64,000 nt of DNA, taken from positions 93,760 to 157,759 of the forward strand of contig NZ_BMHY01000007.1 in the NCBI RefSeq assembly GCF_014641555.1, read 5' to 3'. Below are positions 34,971 through 44,398 of this stretch, piece by piece (position 1 is the first letter of the stretch; each line of letters opens with the position of its first letter). The position numbers were made by a program, and so were the translations under genes. This DNA is from Paenibacillus radicis (ex Gao et al. 2016). GTDB lineage: Bacteria > Bacillota > Bacilli > Paenibacillales > Paenibacillaceae. Under the pieces are notes generated by a model that worked only from the letters and a program-made list of their open reading frames with translations, was not told the origin of the DNA and ran no database searches.

Positions 34971-35867
34971 ATGAAAGAAGCAGCGGTATCAGGCGGCCTC
35001 TCGCTTGCAAGGAGAAGGCTGCTCCGACTTCCACGATTTAATAGAAGCAAACTTTCTGCCTCCGATTTATTCGTATACGGCGCGGCAATTGCGGTTGCGA
35101 TTATTATTTTGTGCGCGATTGTACCGCAGTGGCTTGCACCTTATTCCCCTACGGCAATGCAGGCAGATCAAGTGCTTCTTCATCCAAGCTGGGCGCATCC
35201 GCTCGGCACGGACTATTTTGGCCGGGATGTGCTCAGCGTCGTCATATACGGCAGCCGTGATTCACTCATCATCGGTTTCGTCTCTGTATTGGTCGGCAGC
35301 ATTACGGGCGGATTAATCGGTGCGTTGGCAGGTTATGCAGGCGGCATAATCGACACCGTGCTGATGCGGCTAGTTGATGTGCTGATGACGATTCCCGGCG
35401 TTCTGCTGGCGCTTGCCATTGCCGCGGCGCTGGGGCCAAGCCTGACGAATGTCGTGCTGGCTGTCGCAGCCGCTACGGTTCCCGGGTACGCCAGAGTGAT
35501 GCGGGGGCAGATCATGAGCATGAAGGCGAGACCTTTCATTACGGCTTCACGATCGATCGGTGCAACCGGTCCGGTCATTTTCTGGCGGCATGTGCTGCCG
35601 AATTCGTTATCGCCTATGTTCGTCATGGCGGCAATCGGAATTGGCTCTTCGATTTTGACCGGAGCGGGACTAAGCTTTCTTGGGCTCGGCACGATTAAGG
35701 AAATTCCCGACTGGGGAGCGCTGCTCTCTCAAGGCAGAGGGTATTTGACCGTTGCCTGGTGGATTTGCACCTTTCCAGGACTGGCGATTACGCTATTCGT
35801 TTTGTCGGTGAACATTTTGGGCGACCGGGTGAGGGACCGGCTTGATCCGAAGCGCAGCCGGGGCTGA
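34971..35867 (+). CDS. ABC transporter permease, DppC/OppC type
   Basis: A 298-residue partner permease. HPLGTDYFGRDVLSVVIYGSR after the first helix and ASRSIGATGPVIFWRHVLPN (core of the ATPase contact loop) identify it as DppC. A 93-bp gap follows before the ATPase gene, without a terminator. Confidence 0.92.
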   Translation: MKEAAVSGGLSLARRRLLRLPRFNRSKLSASDLFVYGAAIAVAIIILCAIVPQWLAPYSPTAMQADQVLLHPSWAHPLGTDYFGRDVLSVVIYGSRDSLIIGFVSVLVGSITGGLIGALAGYAGGIIDTVLMRLVDVLMTIPGVLLALAIAAALGPSLTNVVLAVAAATVPGYARVMRGQIMSMKARPFITASRSIGATGPVIFWRHVLPNSLSPMFVMAAIGIGSSILTGAGLSFLGLGTIKEIPDWGALLSQGRGYLTVAWWICTFPGLAITLFVLSVNILGDRVRDRLDPKRSRG

Positions 35868-35960
35868 TGACGGCACTAAGCATGTCGTACTCCATATACT
35901 GCACGAAGCATGCTGTATAAATCGTCGAGAGCTGCATCAACTAATGAAAGGAGGAACGAT

Positions 35961-38072
35961 ATGAGCCAGCTTTTGGCCATTGACCGGTTATCGGTCGATT
36001 TCACAACCGCTAAAGGAAGACTGAGGGCGATATCGGATGTGTCGCTTCATTTAGAGGCTGGCGAGACGGTCTGTCTGGTCGGGGAATCCGGCAGCGGCAA
36101 AACGATTACTTCAAAGTCCATCATGCGGTTAATCGATTATGAGAACGGCATTATCTCCGGCGGTTCAATCGTTCTGGACGGAGAAGAGCTGTCGACGATG
36201 CCGCAATCGGAGCTGCGGGCACTGCGCGGCAAAAAAATGGCGATGGTTTTTCAGGAGCCGATGGCAGCATTTGATCCTGTGTTTACTGTAGGCAGTCAAA
36301 TTATAGAAGTCATCTTGCGGCATAAGCAGAGCAATAAGGCGGGAGCATGGGAGCATGCCGTACATTTGCTTCGGCGGGTTGGAATTCCTGAGCCTGAGGT
36401 TCGGATGAAGCAGTATCCCAATGAGCTCTCAGGAGGCATGCTTCAACGGGCAATGATCGCAATGGCACTTGCTTGCGGCCCTGAGCTGCTGATCGCCGAC
36501 GAGCCGACAACTGCGCTTGATGTGACGATACAGGCGCAAATTCTGCATCTGTTACAGGAGCTGAAGCAAGAGTTCAACATGGCGATATTGCTCGTCACGC
36601 ATGATATGGGGATCGCCGCCGAGATGGCGGATCGGGTCATCGTCATGTATGCGGGTCAGGTTGTTGAGCAGGCGACGGCTGTACAGCTTTTTGACCAGCC
36701 TCATCATCCCTATACGAGAGGGCTGCTTCAATCCATTACAACGATGGATAGCGACCGGAATGCCAGACTGTACGCCATTCAAGGTTCAATTCCGAACCTG
36801 TCCGAGCTGCCAAGCGGCTGCCGCTTTCATCCGCGTTGTCCTTATGCAACTGAACAATGTTTGAATGAAACGCCGCCGCTTGCCGAGGTGAATGGCCGTC
36901 TCTCCGCATGCTGGCATGCCGAGCGGCTGGTCCAATCCGAATCCTGGTATCCGGCTTTGGCAGAGAAGACGGCTGAGACGGGCGAGCGTGTTGTGTTGGA
37001 CAAGAAAGATCATCTGGATGCGGAATCCATTACTGCGGATCGTCTCCAATTAGAGGTGAAGTCTAATACATCGGGCAGCAAGATCGATGAGTTGTCCGCC
37101 TCTGAATTGCTATTCAAGGTGGAAGGGTTGTCTAAGCACTATCCGATTCGCGGAGGGCTTCTTAACCGCTCTCAGTCCCGTATTCGTGCAGTTGATCAGG
37201 TCTCGTTCGCTATTCGTCAAGGCGAGACGTTTGGACTTGTTGGGGAATCCGGCAGCGGCAAATCTACGCTTGGCAGAGTGCTGCTTCAGCTGGAAGCGGC
37301 TACGGAAGGCAACGTCAGCTTCCGCGGTCAAAGCCTGACAGAGCTGTCCGGGGCAGATCTGCGGCGCGCAAGGCGTGATATGCAGATTGTGTTTCAGGAC
37401 CCGCAAGGCTCGGTTAATCCCAGATGGTCAGTTGGCGAGATAATCGGCGAGCCGCTGCGCGTCCATGAAAAGGCGCTGAGCGGCAAAGAACGCAGAGCAC
37501 GGGTGGAGGAGTTGCTGGAGCTTGTAGGGCTCAATCCTTCCTGGTATGATCGCTATCCGCATGAGTTTTCAGGCGGTCAGCGACAGCGCATTGGCATCGC
37601 CAGAGCGATTGCGCTTCGTCCCCAATTTATATTGGCAGATGAAGCAGTGTCAGCGCTGGATGTGTCGGTGCAGGCGCAAATCGTCAATCTAATGAAGGAT
37701 TTGCAGCAGCGGTTGAATCTGACCTATCTGTTCATCGCGCATGGCCTCAATATTGTAAGACATATTTCCGATCGGATCGGCGTTATGTATTTGGGCAAGC
37801 TGGTGGAAATTGCGCCAAGTGAAGAACTGTTTCGAAATCCAGCCCATTACTATACGAAAGGACTTATATCCTCCATTCCTCAGCCTGATCCGGCACGCAA
37901 ACGGGAATTCATCGCCATTCAAGGCGAGATTCCTTCGCCGGCTAATCCGCCAGGAGGCTGCCGGTTTCATACGCGGTGTCCGGCTGCAACTGACCGTTGC
38001 CGTAATGAGGAGCCTGCTTTGCGTGAGGTGGGGACAGATCATTTTGCCGCCTGCCATTACCCGATTGGATAA
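35961..38072 (+). CDS. Fused DppD-DppF type ABC transporter ATPase
   Basis: A 703-residue protein with two complete ABC domains of the oligopeptide family. First half: Walker [10 protein letters not shown], signature [12 protein letters not shown], Walker [13 protein letters not shown], and a Cys-containing tail [15 protein letters not shown]. Linker of about 75 residues. Second half: Walker [10 protein letters not shown], signature [14 protein letters not shown], Walker [13 protein letters not shown] and tail [15 protein letters not shown]. In most operons these are two genes (DppD, DppF). The ATG at 35961 follows AAAGGAGG; the frame extends upstream to 35910 without support. Confidence 0.93.
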   Translation: MSQLLAIDRLSVDFTTAKGRLRAISDVSLHLEAGETVCLVGESGSGKTITSKSIMRLIDYENGIISGGSIVLDGEELSTMPQSELRALRGKKMAMVFQEPMAAFDPVFTVGSQIIEVILRHKQSNKAGAWEHAVHLLRRVGIPEPEVRMKQYPNELSGGMLQRAMIAMALACGPELLIADEPTTALDVTIQAQILHLLQELKQEFNMAILLVTHDMGIAAEMADRVIVMYAGQVVEQATAVQLFDQPHHPYTRGLLQSITTMDSDRNARLYAIQGSIPNLSELPSGCRFHPRCPYATEQCLNETPPLAEVNGRLSACWHAERLVQSESWYPALAEKTAETGERVVLDKKDHLDAESITADRLQLEVKSNTSGSKIDELSASELLFKVEGLSKHYPIRGGLLNRSQSRIRAVDQVSFAIRQGETFGLVGESGSGKSTLGRVLLQLEAATEGNVSFRGQSLTELSGADLRRARRDMQIVFQDPQGSVNPRWSVGEIIGEPLRVHEKALSGKERRARVEELLELVGLNPSWYDRYPHEFSGGQRQRIGIARAIALRPQFILADEAVSALDVSVQAQIVNLMKDLQQRLNLTYLFIAHGLNIVRHISDRIGVMYLGKLVEIAPSEELFRNPAHYYTKGLISSIPQPDPARKREFIAIQGEIPSPANPPGGCRFHTRCPAATDRCRNEEPALREVGTDHFAACHYPIG

Positions 38073-38110
38073 ACAAAGAACCCGGCATTCGCATGCCGGG
38101 TTCTTTGTTA
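38072..38110 (+). terminator. Terminator of the monooxygenase-importer operon
   Basis: AACAAAGAACCCGGCAT-TCGC-ATGCCGGGTTCTTTGTT is a perfect 17-bp stem with a TTCG-like loop. Confidence 0.93.
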
Positions 38111-38199
38111 TGCATTGCTACGTGCAACGAGGTGTCGTAAACTAACGTAAAAAGGTGTAAAAGGTCCATTCGTTGTAGGATGGGGAGGGAGGTTCGCTC

Positions 38200-40752
38200 T
38201 TGAAACGATTCATATTGTTGCTGCCGCTTGTGCTCTGGCTGGCAGTGGCCTTGCCTGCAGCGATGTTTGCCGCTGCTGTGCCGGATAAGCCGGAAGGACA
38301 TATTCAGGATGCCGCAGCGATGTTCGACGATAACCGGTTGGATGAGCTGGAGCAAGCCGCCCAATCAGGTTTATATCAATTTTATGTATTGACCATCAAC
38401 AGTCTGGATGGGGAGGATTCTGCAGCATTTGCCACCAAGGCTTATAAAACGTGGAAGCTTCAAACCGGAGATGTGCTGCTCGTTATTTCCAAGAATGAAA
38501 GACGGATCGAGATGAATTTCAACAATCCGGGCCTTCAGGCTGCGATCGATCAATTGCCTAACGATTATGACGGCAATGGCGACGGCACGGAGTCGAAGCT
38601 GACCGAACTTGTTAATTTGCACTTTATTCCTTCGGCAAGAAATGGTGATTTCGTCCAGGCATCATTGTCACTTATGGATGCTGTCAATTTGCTGGAGGCT
38701 CCGCCGGTCACCGAAACGCCCGATGAAGGTCAAACCGGAGCTGTAGGATCTGGATCTGAATCAGGATCAGGTGGCAGCGGGGCGTCCCAAGGAAATGGCG
38801 GAAATGTCGGCTCGGATCGGCCGAGCGTAACGAATCCATCTGTACATCAGCAGCCTGTGCTGGAAAGCTCGCGATCACAGCAAGGCTTGAATTTTCTTTG
38901 GGTGATAATCATATGCGCCTTGATTGGCGTACTGTGGGCCGCCGCAGTGTCCTTCTTCAAGCTGCGCAAGCTTGCGCGCCAGAAGGAAAGAACCGGCCGT
39001 CTAATGGTCGAGGTGGAGCATGCCAATGCCGACCTGAAGCCGTTTGTTGGCTTGACACAGGGGAAAACCGAGCAGCTCGTTGCCTCTATTGATCGAAGCT
39101 TGTCGGAGTTGATTGTGAGTCTTGATCAACTGCGGACAAAATCGGAGAGCGAGCGCATATTCCCGCTTCACTATCCGAAGCTGAATGCCGTGCACGACGC
39201 GCTGAAAGCAGCGCTGGACGACTCGGAATCGAAGCTTTCGGAGCTGCGTGGTGAAATCGGCCGTATTGTCGAGGCCGATGCCAATGTGCGCAAGACGACG
39301 GATGATCTGCATGAACGTCTGCCGGAGCTGCGCAAGCAGACAGACGAATGGCGGAATCGGTTGTCCTATCCCCTTCCATTAATTTATGCCGAACTGGACC
39401 GGTTGGGCATCAAGCTGGAAGAGGCGGATCGTCTCGAGGTATTTGATCCTATTGAGGCGGATCGGATTGCCACCGAGAGCTGGACGGACAGCGGAACGCT
39501 GCTTGGACATATCGGCTCTATTGAGCGGTATATGAGCAAGCACCGTGATTTTGCTGCCGTAACGGAAGAGCGAAGAGCTGAAATGGAACGGATAACCGAT
39601 GAGAATGGAATCCGGAAAGCGATTATGCGACTGAATCCTTTTGCGCTGCTGGATCAAGCCCGCACTGTAATGGAGAAGCTGCATGAAAGGCTTCGCGAGG
39701 GGGCGATGGACCAGGTGATACAGCTTGGCGATGAAGCGGACCGGCTTCTGGCTGAGGCTGTCGGCATCGCGAACCGGCAAGCGGAGCTGAAAAAGCTGAA
39801 CCGTAAAGATATCGACTATTTGGAGGAAAAGCAGCATCCCTTCAAACAAGATATTGCCGAGTTGGAGCAGCAGTTTGGCTATATTCGTGCGACCTATTCG
39901 CAGCATCATTGGCTTCAACTGCATGAGCGGTTTGAGCAGATGAAGACGGACGTTCAAGAGGCAGCCCGTCAGCTCCCCGAATTGAATCTCTTAACCGGAG
40001 ATGGTGAGCAGCATTATGACCGTGCGCGCGAGCTGATCGACGGCTGGCTCGGCCGGTATCATGAATGCGACGATACGATTGCCGATTGCAGAGGAAGCTT
40101 CCGTGAGCTGGACGAACGGCAGCAACGCGCGAAACGGTCGGTCGACAGCCTATGGAGCCAGTTCGAAGGCATTCAATCGCTGGTTAGACGGGAGGCTCTG
40201 CCGCTGAATCAGGGCTGGCAGCAATCCTATACGGCGATTGAAGAAGCCTACCGTAAGCTGAGCAGCGTTTGGTCATTGCCGCCGCTCCATATGGATGAGA
40301 TCGAAAGCGAGCTCCAGCAATTCGACAGCGATGTACATGCACTTCAGGGGCAAGTGAACCGGAAGCTGGAGGAGAAACGGGAAGCGGAGCGCCGCATGCG
40401 CGAAGCTCAGGCGATGTATGATACTGTTTACCGCAGAGCGGGCTCGAAAATCAACCGCCATTCCTACAGCAGCAACTTTACTTCATTGAGCGAGCATACG
40501 AAGCAAATGATTGCGGCAGGCATGTACGCTCAAGCGATCAATGAAATGGCAGGTCTAACCCGGATCGTCGATCAGATGCACCGGGATTATGAAGCCGTAG
40601 AAGCGGAAGAGCGCAGAGCGGAGATGATGAGGCAGCAGCAGCAGTCATCGTCATCGTCCAGCAACTCTTCTGGCGGAGGCTCATGGGATTCGGGCTCCAG
40701 CGGAGGCAGCTCCAATAATGGAGGCAACTCTTCTGGAGGCTCGAACTGGTAG
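38200..40752 (+). CDS. Large TPM-domain membrane protein with coiled coils and Ser/Gly-rich tail
   Basis: An 850-residue envelope protein. A signal peptide (LLPLVLWLAVALPAAMFAAAV) is followed by a TPM domain (about 30-165; HIQDAAAMFDDNRLDELEQ, VLLVISKNERRIEMNF), a Gly/Ser-rich linker, one transmembrane helix (residues 229-253) and about 550 residues of charged, helical, probably coiled-coil sequence. The end is a Ser/Gly/Asn-rich tail (SSSSSSNSSGGGSWDSG) finishing GGSNW. TTG start behind GGGAGG. TPM proteins are usually 250-300 residues, so the cytoplasmic coiled-coil region is unusual. Function unknown; the topology resembles a membrane-tethered scaffold. Confidence 0.8.
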   Translation: MKRFILLLPLVLWLAVALPAAMFAAAVPDKPEGHIQDAAAMFDDNRLDELEQAAQSGLYQFYVLTINSLDGEDSAAFATKAYKTWKLQTGDVLLVISKNERRIEMNFNNPGLQAAIDQLPNDYDGNGDGTESKLTELVNLHFIPSARNGDFVQASLSLMDAVNLLEAPPVTETPDEGQTGAVGSGSESGSGGSGASQGNGGNVGSDRPSVTNPSVHQQPVLESSRSQQGLNFLWVIIICALIGVLWAAAVSFFKLRKLARQKERTGRLMVEVEHANADLKPFVGLTQGKTEQLVASIDRSLSELIVSLDQLRTKSESERIFPLHYPKLNAVHDALKAALDDSESKLSELRGEIGRIVEADANVRKTTDDLHERLPELRKQTDEWRNRLSYPLPLIYAELDRLGIKLEEADRLEVFDPIEADRIATESWTDSGTLLGHIGSIERYMSKHRDFAAVTEERRAEMERITDENGIRKAIMRLNPFALLDQARTVMEKLHERLREGAMDQVIQLGDEADRLLAEAVGIANRQAELKKLNRKDIDYLEEKQHPFKQDIAELEQQFGYIRATYSQHHWLQLHERFEQMKTDVQEAARQLPELNLLTGDGEQHYDRARELIDGWLGRYHECDDTIADCRGSFRELDERQQRAKRSVDSLWSQFEGIQSLVRREALPLNQGWQQSYTAIEEAYRKLSSVWSLPPLHMDEIESELQQFDSDVHALQGQVNRKLEEKREAERRMREAQAMYDTVYRRAGSKINRHSYSSNFTSLSEHTKQMIAAGMYAQAINEMAGLTRIVDQMHRDYEAVEAEERRAEMMRQQQQSSSSSSNSSGGGSWDSGSSGGSSNNGGNSSGGSNW

Positions 40753-40778
40753 CTCTACAATAAGGAGAGGTAAAGGTT

Positions 40779-41126
40779 ATGTTTGAAATCACTATTGATT
40801 TATATCAGGATTGGAATGATACGGTAAAAGAAATTTTTCGGGGCTCGGGCTATCCGCTGCCGGAGGGAATGAGCGACAAGGAGATCGGTGTCGCCTACTT
40901 CATGCAGACCGCGCAAACGGAAGAGGAAGCGGAGAAGCTGCGCGAAGCCAATGAACAGCGAATTCTTGGCTTGCAGCAGACGATTCAGGAGAACTTCGAG
41001 CAAGTGATTTTGCCTGATATTCGCAATCGAACGGGATATACAGGCGACTCATTTTCGTTCAAGTGGGTTTACAACAACGGAGAGCATATTATTGAAGAGC
41101 AATCGGCGTACCGCATCCCTTTATAG
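40779..41126 (+). CDS. Small acidic protein of unknown function
   Basis: A 115-residue acidic, helical protein (QTAQTEEEAEKLREANEQRI) with no family I recognise. AAGGAGAGG precedes its ATG and it begins 26 bp after the TPM gene, with a terminator just after it, so it is the second gene of that transcript and may work with the large membrane protein. Confidence 0.75.
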   Translation: MFEITIDLYQDWNDTVKEIFRGSGYPLPEGMSDKEIGVAYFMQTAQTEEEAEKLREANEQRILGLQQTIQENFEQVILPDIRNRTGYTGDSFSFKWVYNNGEHIIEEQSAYRIPL

Positions 41127-41137
41127 TAACAAATGAA

Positions 41138-41187
41138 AAAAACGCCCGCATCCATATCCCATATAGGGAGTGGCTGCGGGCGTTTTG
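41138..41187. terminator. Bidirectional terminator
   Basis: AAAACGCCCGCA.../...TGCGGGCGTTTT with an inner GGGAT-like helix (TCCCATATAGGGA) lies between converging genes. Confidence 0.88.
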
Positions 41188-41211
41188 GTTGGGTTTAGTT
41201 TGGCAGAACTA

Positions 41212-41511
41212 TTACTCAGCCTCTTTATAGTGCTCGGCGCAAAAAGCGGCGAGCTCTTCCAGTTCATCATCCTCAAGCTCAAAGTCGAGATGGCGTTCGG
41301 TTTCTTTTTCGATCAGGTCATGTTTAACGATGGAGCCGTTTCCGTCCTCTACCCCATAGACGACCCGCAAATATATACCTTTGGCGGAATATAGCTCGTC
41401 CTCCTCGTCCAAATCGAGATCGATCAGAAATTCATAGCGCCGTCCGGCTAAAATGCCAAACGGATCTTTTACAAATTCAACGCTGTAGCCTGTAATCGTT
41501 AAAAGTTCCAT
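41212..41511 (-). CDS. Small acidic protein, DUF6509-like
   Basis: A 99-residue acidic protein with ITGYSVEFVKDPFGILAGRRYEF at the N-terminus (core DPFGILAGRRYEF) and DLDEEDELYSAKGIYLRVVY in the middle, resembling the DUF6509 family of Bacillales. No function is known. Its ATG follows GGAGGACAACG on the minus strand, and the gene lies 38 bp downstream of the pseudouridine synthase. Confidence 0.7.
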   Translation of the reverse strand: MELLTITGYSVEFVKDPFGILAGRRYEFLIDLDLDEEDELYSAKGIYLRVVYGVEDGNGSIVKHDLIEKETERHLDFELEDDELEELAAFCAEHYKEAE

Positions 41512-41549
41512 TATTATCGTTGTCCTCCATTATATTAATCTGTTTATTT

Positions 41550-42467
41550 CTACTTCTCGCCCTTAAATGGACTATAGAACAGCTTCGGTATGCCGGTGTC
41601 AAACCGCATCAGCTTGCCGGATGACGGATGCTCGAAAGAGAGGACGCGGGCGTGCAGCCCGAGCCGTGGAATCGGCTTTGCTTTGGAGCCGTATTTTTTG
41701 TCCCCGACGACCGGATGGCCGATATCCTGCATGTGTACGCGAATCTGATTTTTCCGTCCCGTCTCCAGATGAACTTCAAGCAGTGAAAACTGCCTTCCAG
41801 CCTGGAGCAGCTTGTAGTGGGTTACGGCAAGCTGTCCGTCATTCGGACGTTCACTGGAGTACATGCGCAGCGTGCTCGTTTCCTTCAGCCAGGATTTAAT
41901 CGTTCCTTCGGTTTTTTTGACCGTGCCTTCAACTAGAGCGACATAGGAGCGCTCCTTGACGATTTCTTGCCAATTGGTCTGAAGCTTCTGTTGAGCAGCT
42001 TCACTTTTGGCAAACATCATGACGCCTGACGTATCCCGGTCAAGACGGTGCACGACAAAAATCCGGCTTTTCGGATCGTTGACCCTCACATGAGCGGTTA
42101 ATTGACGATAGGCAGTCAAATCGGTCTCTTTGTCCGAGGCAATCGACAGCAGTCCGGAATCTTTATTGACGACGATAATATCGTCATCCTCATGCAAAAT
42201 AACGAGTCCGGCCAGCGGAACTGTTTCCGTCAACCGTTCCTTGCGAATCGAGACGAGCTGTCCCGGCTTCAGCATGTAATTGTATTTCGTCTCGGCGCGT
42301 TCGCCGACAAATACTTGTCCGCGGGCGAGCAGTGATTTAATCGAGTTGCGGCCTTGATTGAGATGGGTAATGAGAAAAGAGAGCAGCTCCGCTTCCTCGC
42401 CAACCTGGTATTTCCGGTCAGGCAAGCTTGTTTTCGGTTTGGTGGAGCTGAACGGTTTCTTGGGCAT
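41550..42467 (-). CDS. RluA family pseudouridine synthase
   Basis: A 305-residue RNA-modifying enzyme. The N-terminal S4-like segment (LNQGRNSIKSLLARGQVFVG) precedes the catalytic domain with the family motif VHRLDRDTSGVMMFAKS, whose Asp is the nucleophile, and GRKNQIRVHM further on. This is the RluA/RluD type acting on rRNA or tRNA; the site cannot be told. The ATG at 42467 has GCAGGAGG 9 nt upstream; a TTG at 42476 is less likely. Confidence 0.92.
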   Translation of the reverse strand: MPKKPFSSTKPKTSLPDRKYQVGEEAELLSFLITHLNQGRNSIKSLLARGQVFVGERAETKYNYMLKPGQLVSIRKERLTETVPLAGLVILHEDDDIIVVNKDSGLLSIASDKETDLTAYRQLTAHVRVNDPKSRIFVVHRLDRDTSGVMMFAKSEAAQQKLQTNWQEIVKERSYVALVEGTVKKTEGTIKSWLKETSTLRMYSSERPNDGQLAVTHYKLLQAGRQFSLLEVHLETGRKNQIRVHMQDIGHPVVGDKKYGSKAKPIPRLGLHARVLSFEHPSSGKLMRFDTGIPKLFYSPFKGEK

Positions 42468-42580
42468 TGCTGACAACCTCCTGCATGTTCCTTGCTGAAA
42501 TCACTATATCATGATTGGGTTATCAATACTATTGGGATGCCGTAAAGCGGACCTCCGTTATCCCGAAGTTTGACTGCCAA

Positions 42581-42603
42581 TCTATGAAAACCGTTTTCAT
42601 AGA
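42581..42603. promoter_or_regulatory. 23-bp palindrome before the secreted protease gene
   Basis: Arms TCTATGAAAAC and GTTTTCATAGA flank one central C, an exact inverted repeat of 11 bp per arm. It lies 83 bp before the GTG of the protease gene. The TGAAAAC/GTTTTCA core resembles LacI-family operators, but the odd centre differs from the even-centred cre consensus. Confidence 0.6.
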
Positions 42604-42685
42604 CAAACAGCTCGCTGGAATGTTACGATAATAGAACTTGTGAATTCATTATGGGAATGTAGTAAAAAAATGGAGGATTACCGCT

Positions 42686-44245
42686 GTGAGAACACTACGA
42701 TTGAAAATGCTGTTAAGCACTTGTATTACCGCGAGCCTGCTGCTCGCACCGCTGTCCGGCGGAGTTGCCAATGCTGCCGTTGCTCCTGTCTCAAGCGCGA
42801 CCAAGCTTGCTGCTCCAGCAACGATAGCGAAGCCTATTTCGGTCTACGTCGACGATAAAAAGCTGACACTTACGACCGCTCCGTTTACGCAAGATGGCGT
42901 TACCCTCGTGCCTATGCGTCCGATCTTCGATGCGCTGGGCGCAACCGTATCCTGGGAAGCCAAAACAGAGACGATTATCGGCTCGAAATTCGGCGTAAGC
43001 ATCTCGCTTAAGGTCGGCAAGAAAACGGCGATCGTCAATGGAAAATCGGTAAAGCTTGATGCTGCGCCAGTCGTTCGAAATGGCGTTACATATGTACCTG
43101 CACGTTTTATCGCGGAGTCGCTGGATGCGAATGTGAAATGGAACAGCAAGGAATCGTCGATTCGCATTACGACGAAGGAATATGAGAATTGGAAGCTGTA
43201 CCAGCAGATTATGAAGGATGCCGAAGCAAGTCGTGTGAAGCTAACGACGGCACAACTGGTAGAGCAATACGATGACAGCATTGTAACGATTACGACCAAC
43301 CGCGCATTAGGCAGCGGCATCGTCGTAGGGAAGTACTGGATTCTGACCAACTATCACGTTATGGAGGACGCTTCCTCCGCAACCGTTGTAACCGTAAACG
43401 GCGATGAACTGGAAGTGGCCGGCGTTGCCGCAGCCAATGAGAAAGCCGACTTGGCGATCATCCAGATGAAAGAGCCGCTGGATGCCACTCCGGTAAGCCT
43501 GGGTTATGACCTATTCTCCCGCAAAGGCGATAAAGTAATCGCAATCGGCAGCCCGCTGGGCTTGCAAAATACAGTGTCTGACGGATTGATCAGCAATTTC
43601 ATCTACGAGAACGGCGTCCGTTATATTCAGACGAGTGCGCCAATTGACCACGGCAGCTCTGGCGGTGCCCTGTTCAATGAATACGGAGAACTGATCGGCA
43701 TTACATCTGCCGGCATCACGTCGAATGCAGACCTGAACTTTGCAGTAGCCGTAAGTCATGCGACGCTAATGCTTGGCAGCCTGGGCAATAAACCGGCTGC
43801 CAATGTGAAGTTTCTGGACCCGACCCTCCCGGCTACCCTGGTAGGTGAATCGGAAGATACGATCCGCGCTCTGATGGACAAGCATTTCTCCGCTGTTCAG
43901 TTGGAAGATGGAACAGCTAAATTTACGGACTGGTCAGTAAAACGTGATTCCGAGGGCTGGCTCGTTATTTCGGCGAATATCGATCCTTCTTTCTATATGA
44001 TGTACGGAAGCTCAATCGCAGCGGAGTTGCGTTCCTGGTCCATTAATATCGGCTCCGAGCTGAACCGGATGCTTCCGGGCGAGAAAATTCAGTTCCTGGT
44101 CAAGTTTGACCGGACTTACGGCTTCAAGCCGCGCGGCTATGCAGCGGATGAAGTGACGGATCTCGGCAGCGACAAGTGGCGCCTGGCGTTTACGGTAGTC
44201 GACATGCAATTGAAAAATACGCTGATCATTAAAGTTAGAGATTAA
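42686..44245 (+). CDS. Secreted trypsin-like serine protease with copper-amine-oxidase-type N-terminal domain
   Basis: The 519-residue precursor has a signal peptide ending near VANA, a copper amine oxidase N-terminal-like domain (two stalk repeats: GVTLVPMRPIFDALGATVSW and GVTYVPARFIAESLDANVKW), then an S1C/HtrA-type protease domain. The triad is His in LTNYHVM, Asp in KADLAII and Ser in HGSSGGAL. No PDZ domain is seen; the last 130 residues are of unknown fold. The stalk domain is frequent in Paenibacillus surface proteins and probably binds the wall. GTG start behind GGAGG. Confidence 0.88.
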   Translation: MRTLRLKMLLSTCITASLLLAPLSGGVANAAVAPVSSATKLAAPATIAKPISVYVDDKKLTLTTAPFTQDGVTLVPMRPIFDALGATVSWEAKTETIIGSKFGVSISLKVGKKTAIVNGKSVKLDAAPVVRNGVTYVPARFIAESLDANVKWNSKESSIRITTKEYENWKLYQQIMKDAEASRVKLTTAQLVEQYDDSIVTITTNRALGSGIVVGKYWILTNYHVMEDASSATVVTVNGDELEVAGVAAANEKADLAIIQMKEPLDATPVSLGYDLFSRKGDKVIAIGSPLGLQNTVSDGLISNFIYENGVRYIQTSAPIDHGSSGGALFNEYGELIGITSAGITSNADLNFAVAVSHATLMLGSLGNKPAANVKFLDPTLPATLVGESEDTIRALMDKHFSAVQLEDGTAKFTDWSVKRDSEGWLVISANIDPSFYMMYGSSIAAELRSWSINIGSELNRMLPGEKIQFLVKFDRTYGFKPRGYAADEVTDLGSDKWRLAFTVVDMQLKNTLIIKVRD

Positions 44246-44286
44246 TGCCATCATTTATTTTTTAGCATAGGTAAGATAGAGTGGAT

Positions 44287-44335
44287 GAGGTTACCCCTCA
44301 GCATTGGTGCTGAAGGGGGCCTCTTCTTTTTTGCC
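44287..44335 (+). terminator. Terminator after the protease gene
   Basis: GAGGTTACCCCTCAGCA-TTGG-TGCTGAAGGGGGCCTC followed by TTCTTTTTT. Confidence 0.85.
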
Positions 44336-44398
44336 CGGCTATTCGGTACAATAGTAGTGATTTTGGTTCAGTTAGATTGAAGTTAGAGAGGTAACGCT

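Noticed and set aside
42581..42603. cre site for CcpA
   Set aside because: The palindrome has one extra central base compared with the cre consensus, so it is reported as an unassigned operator instead.
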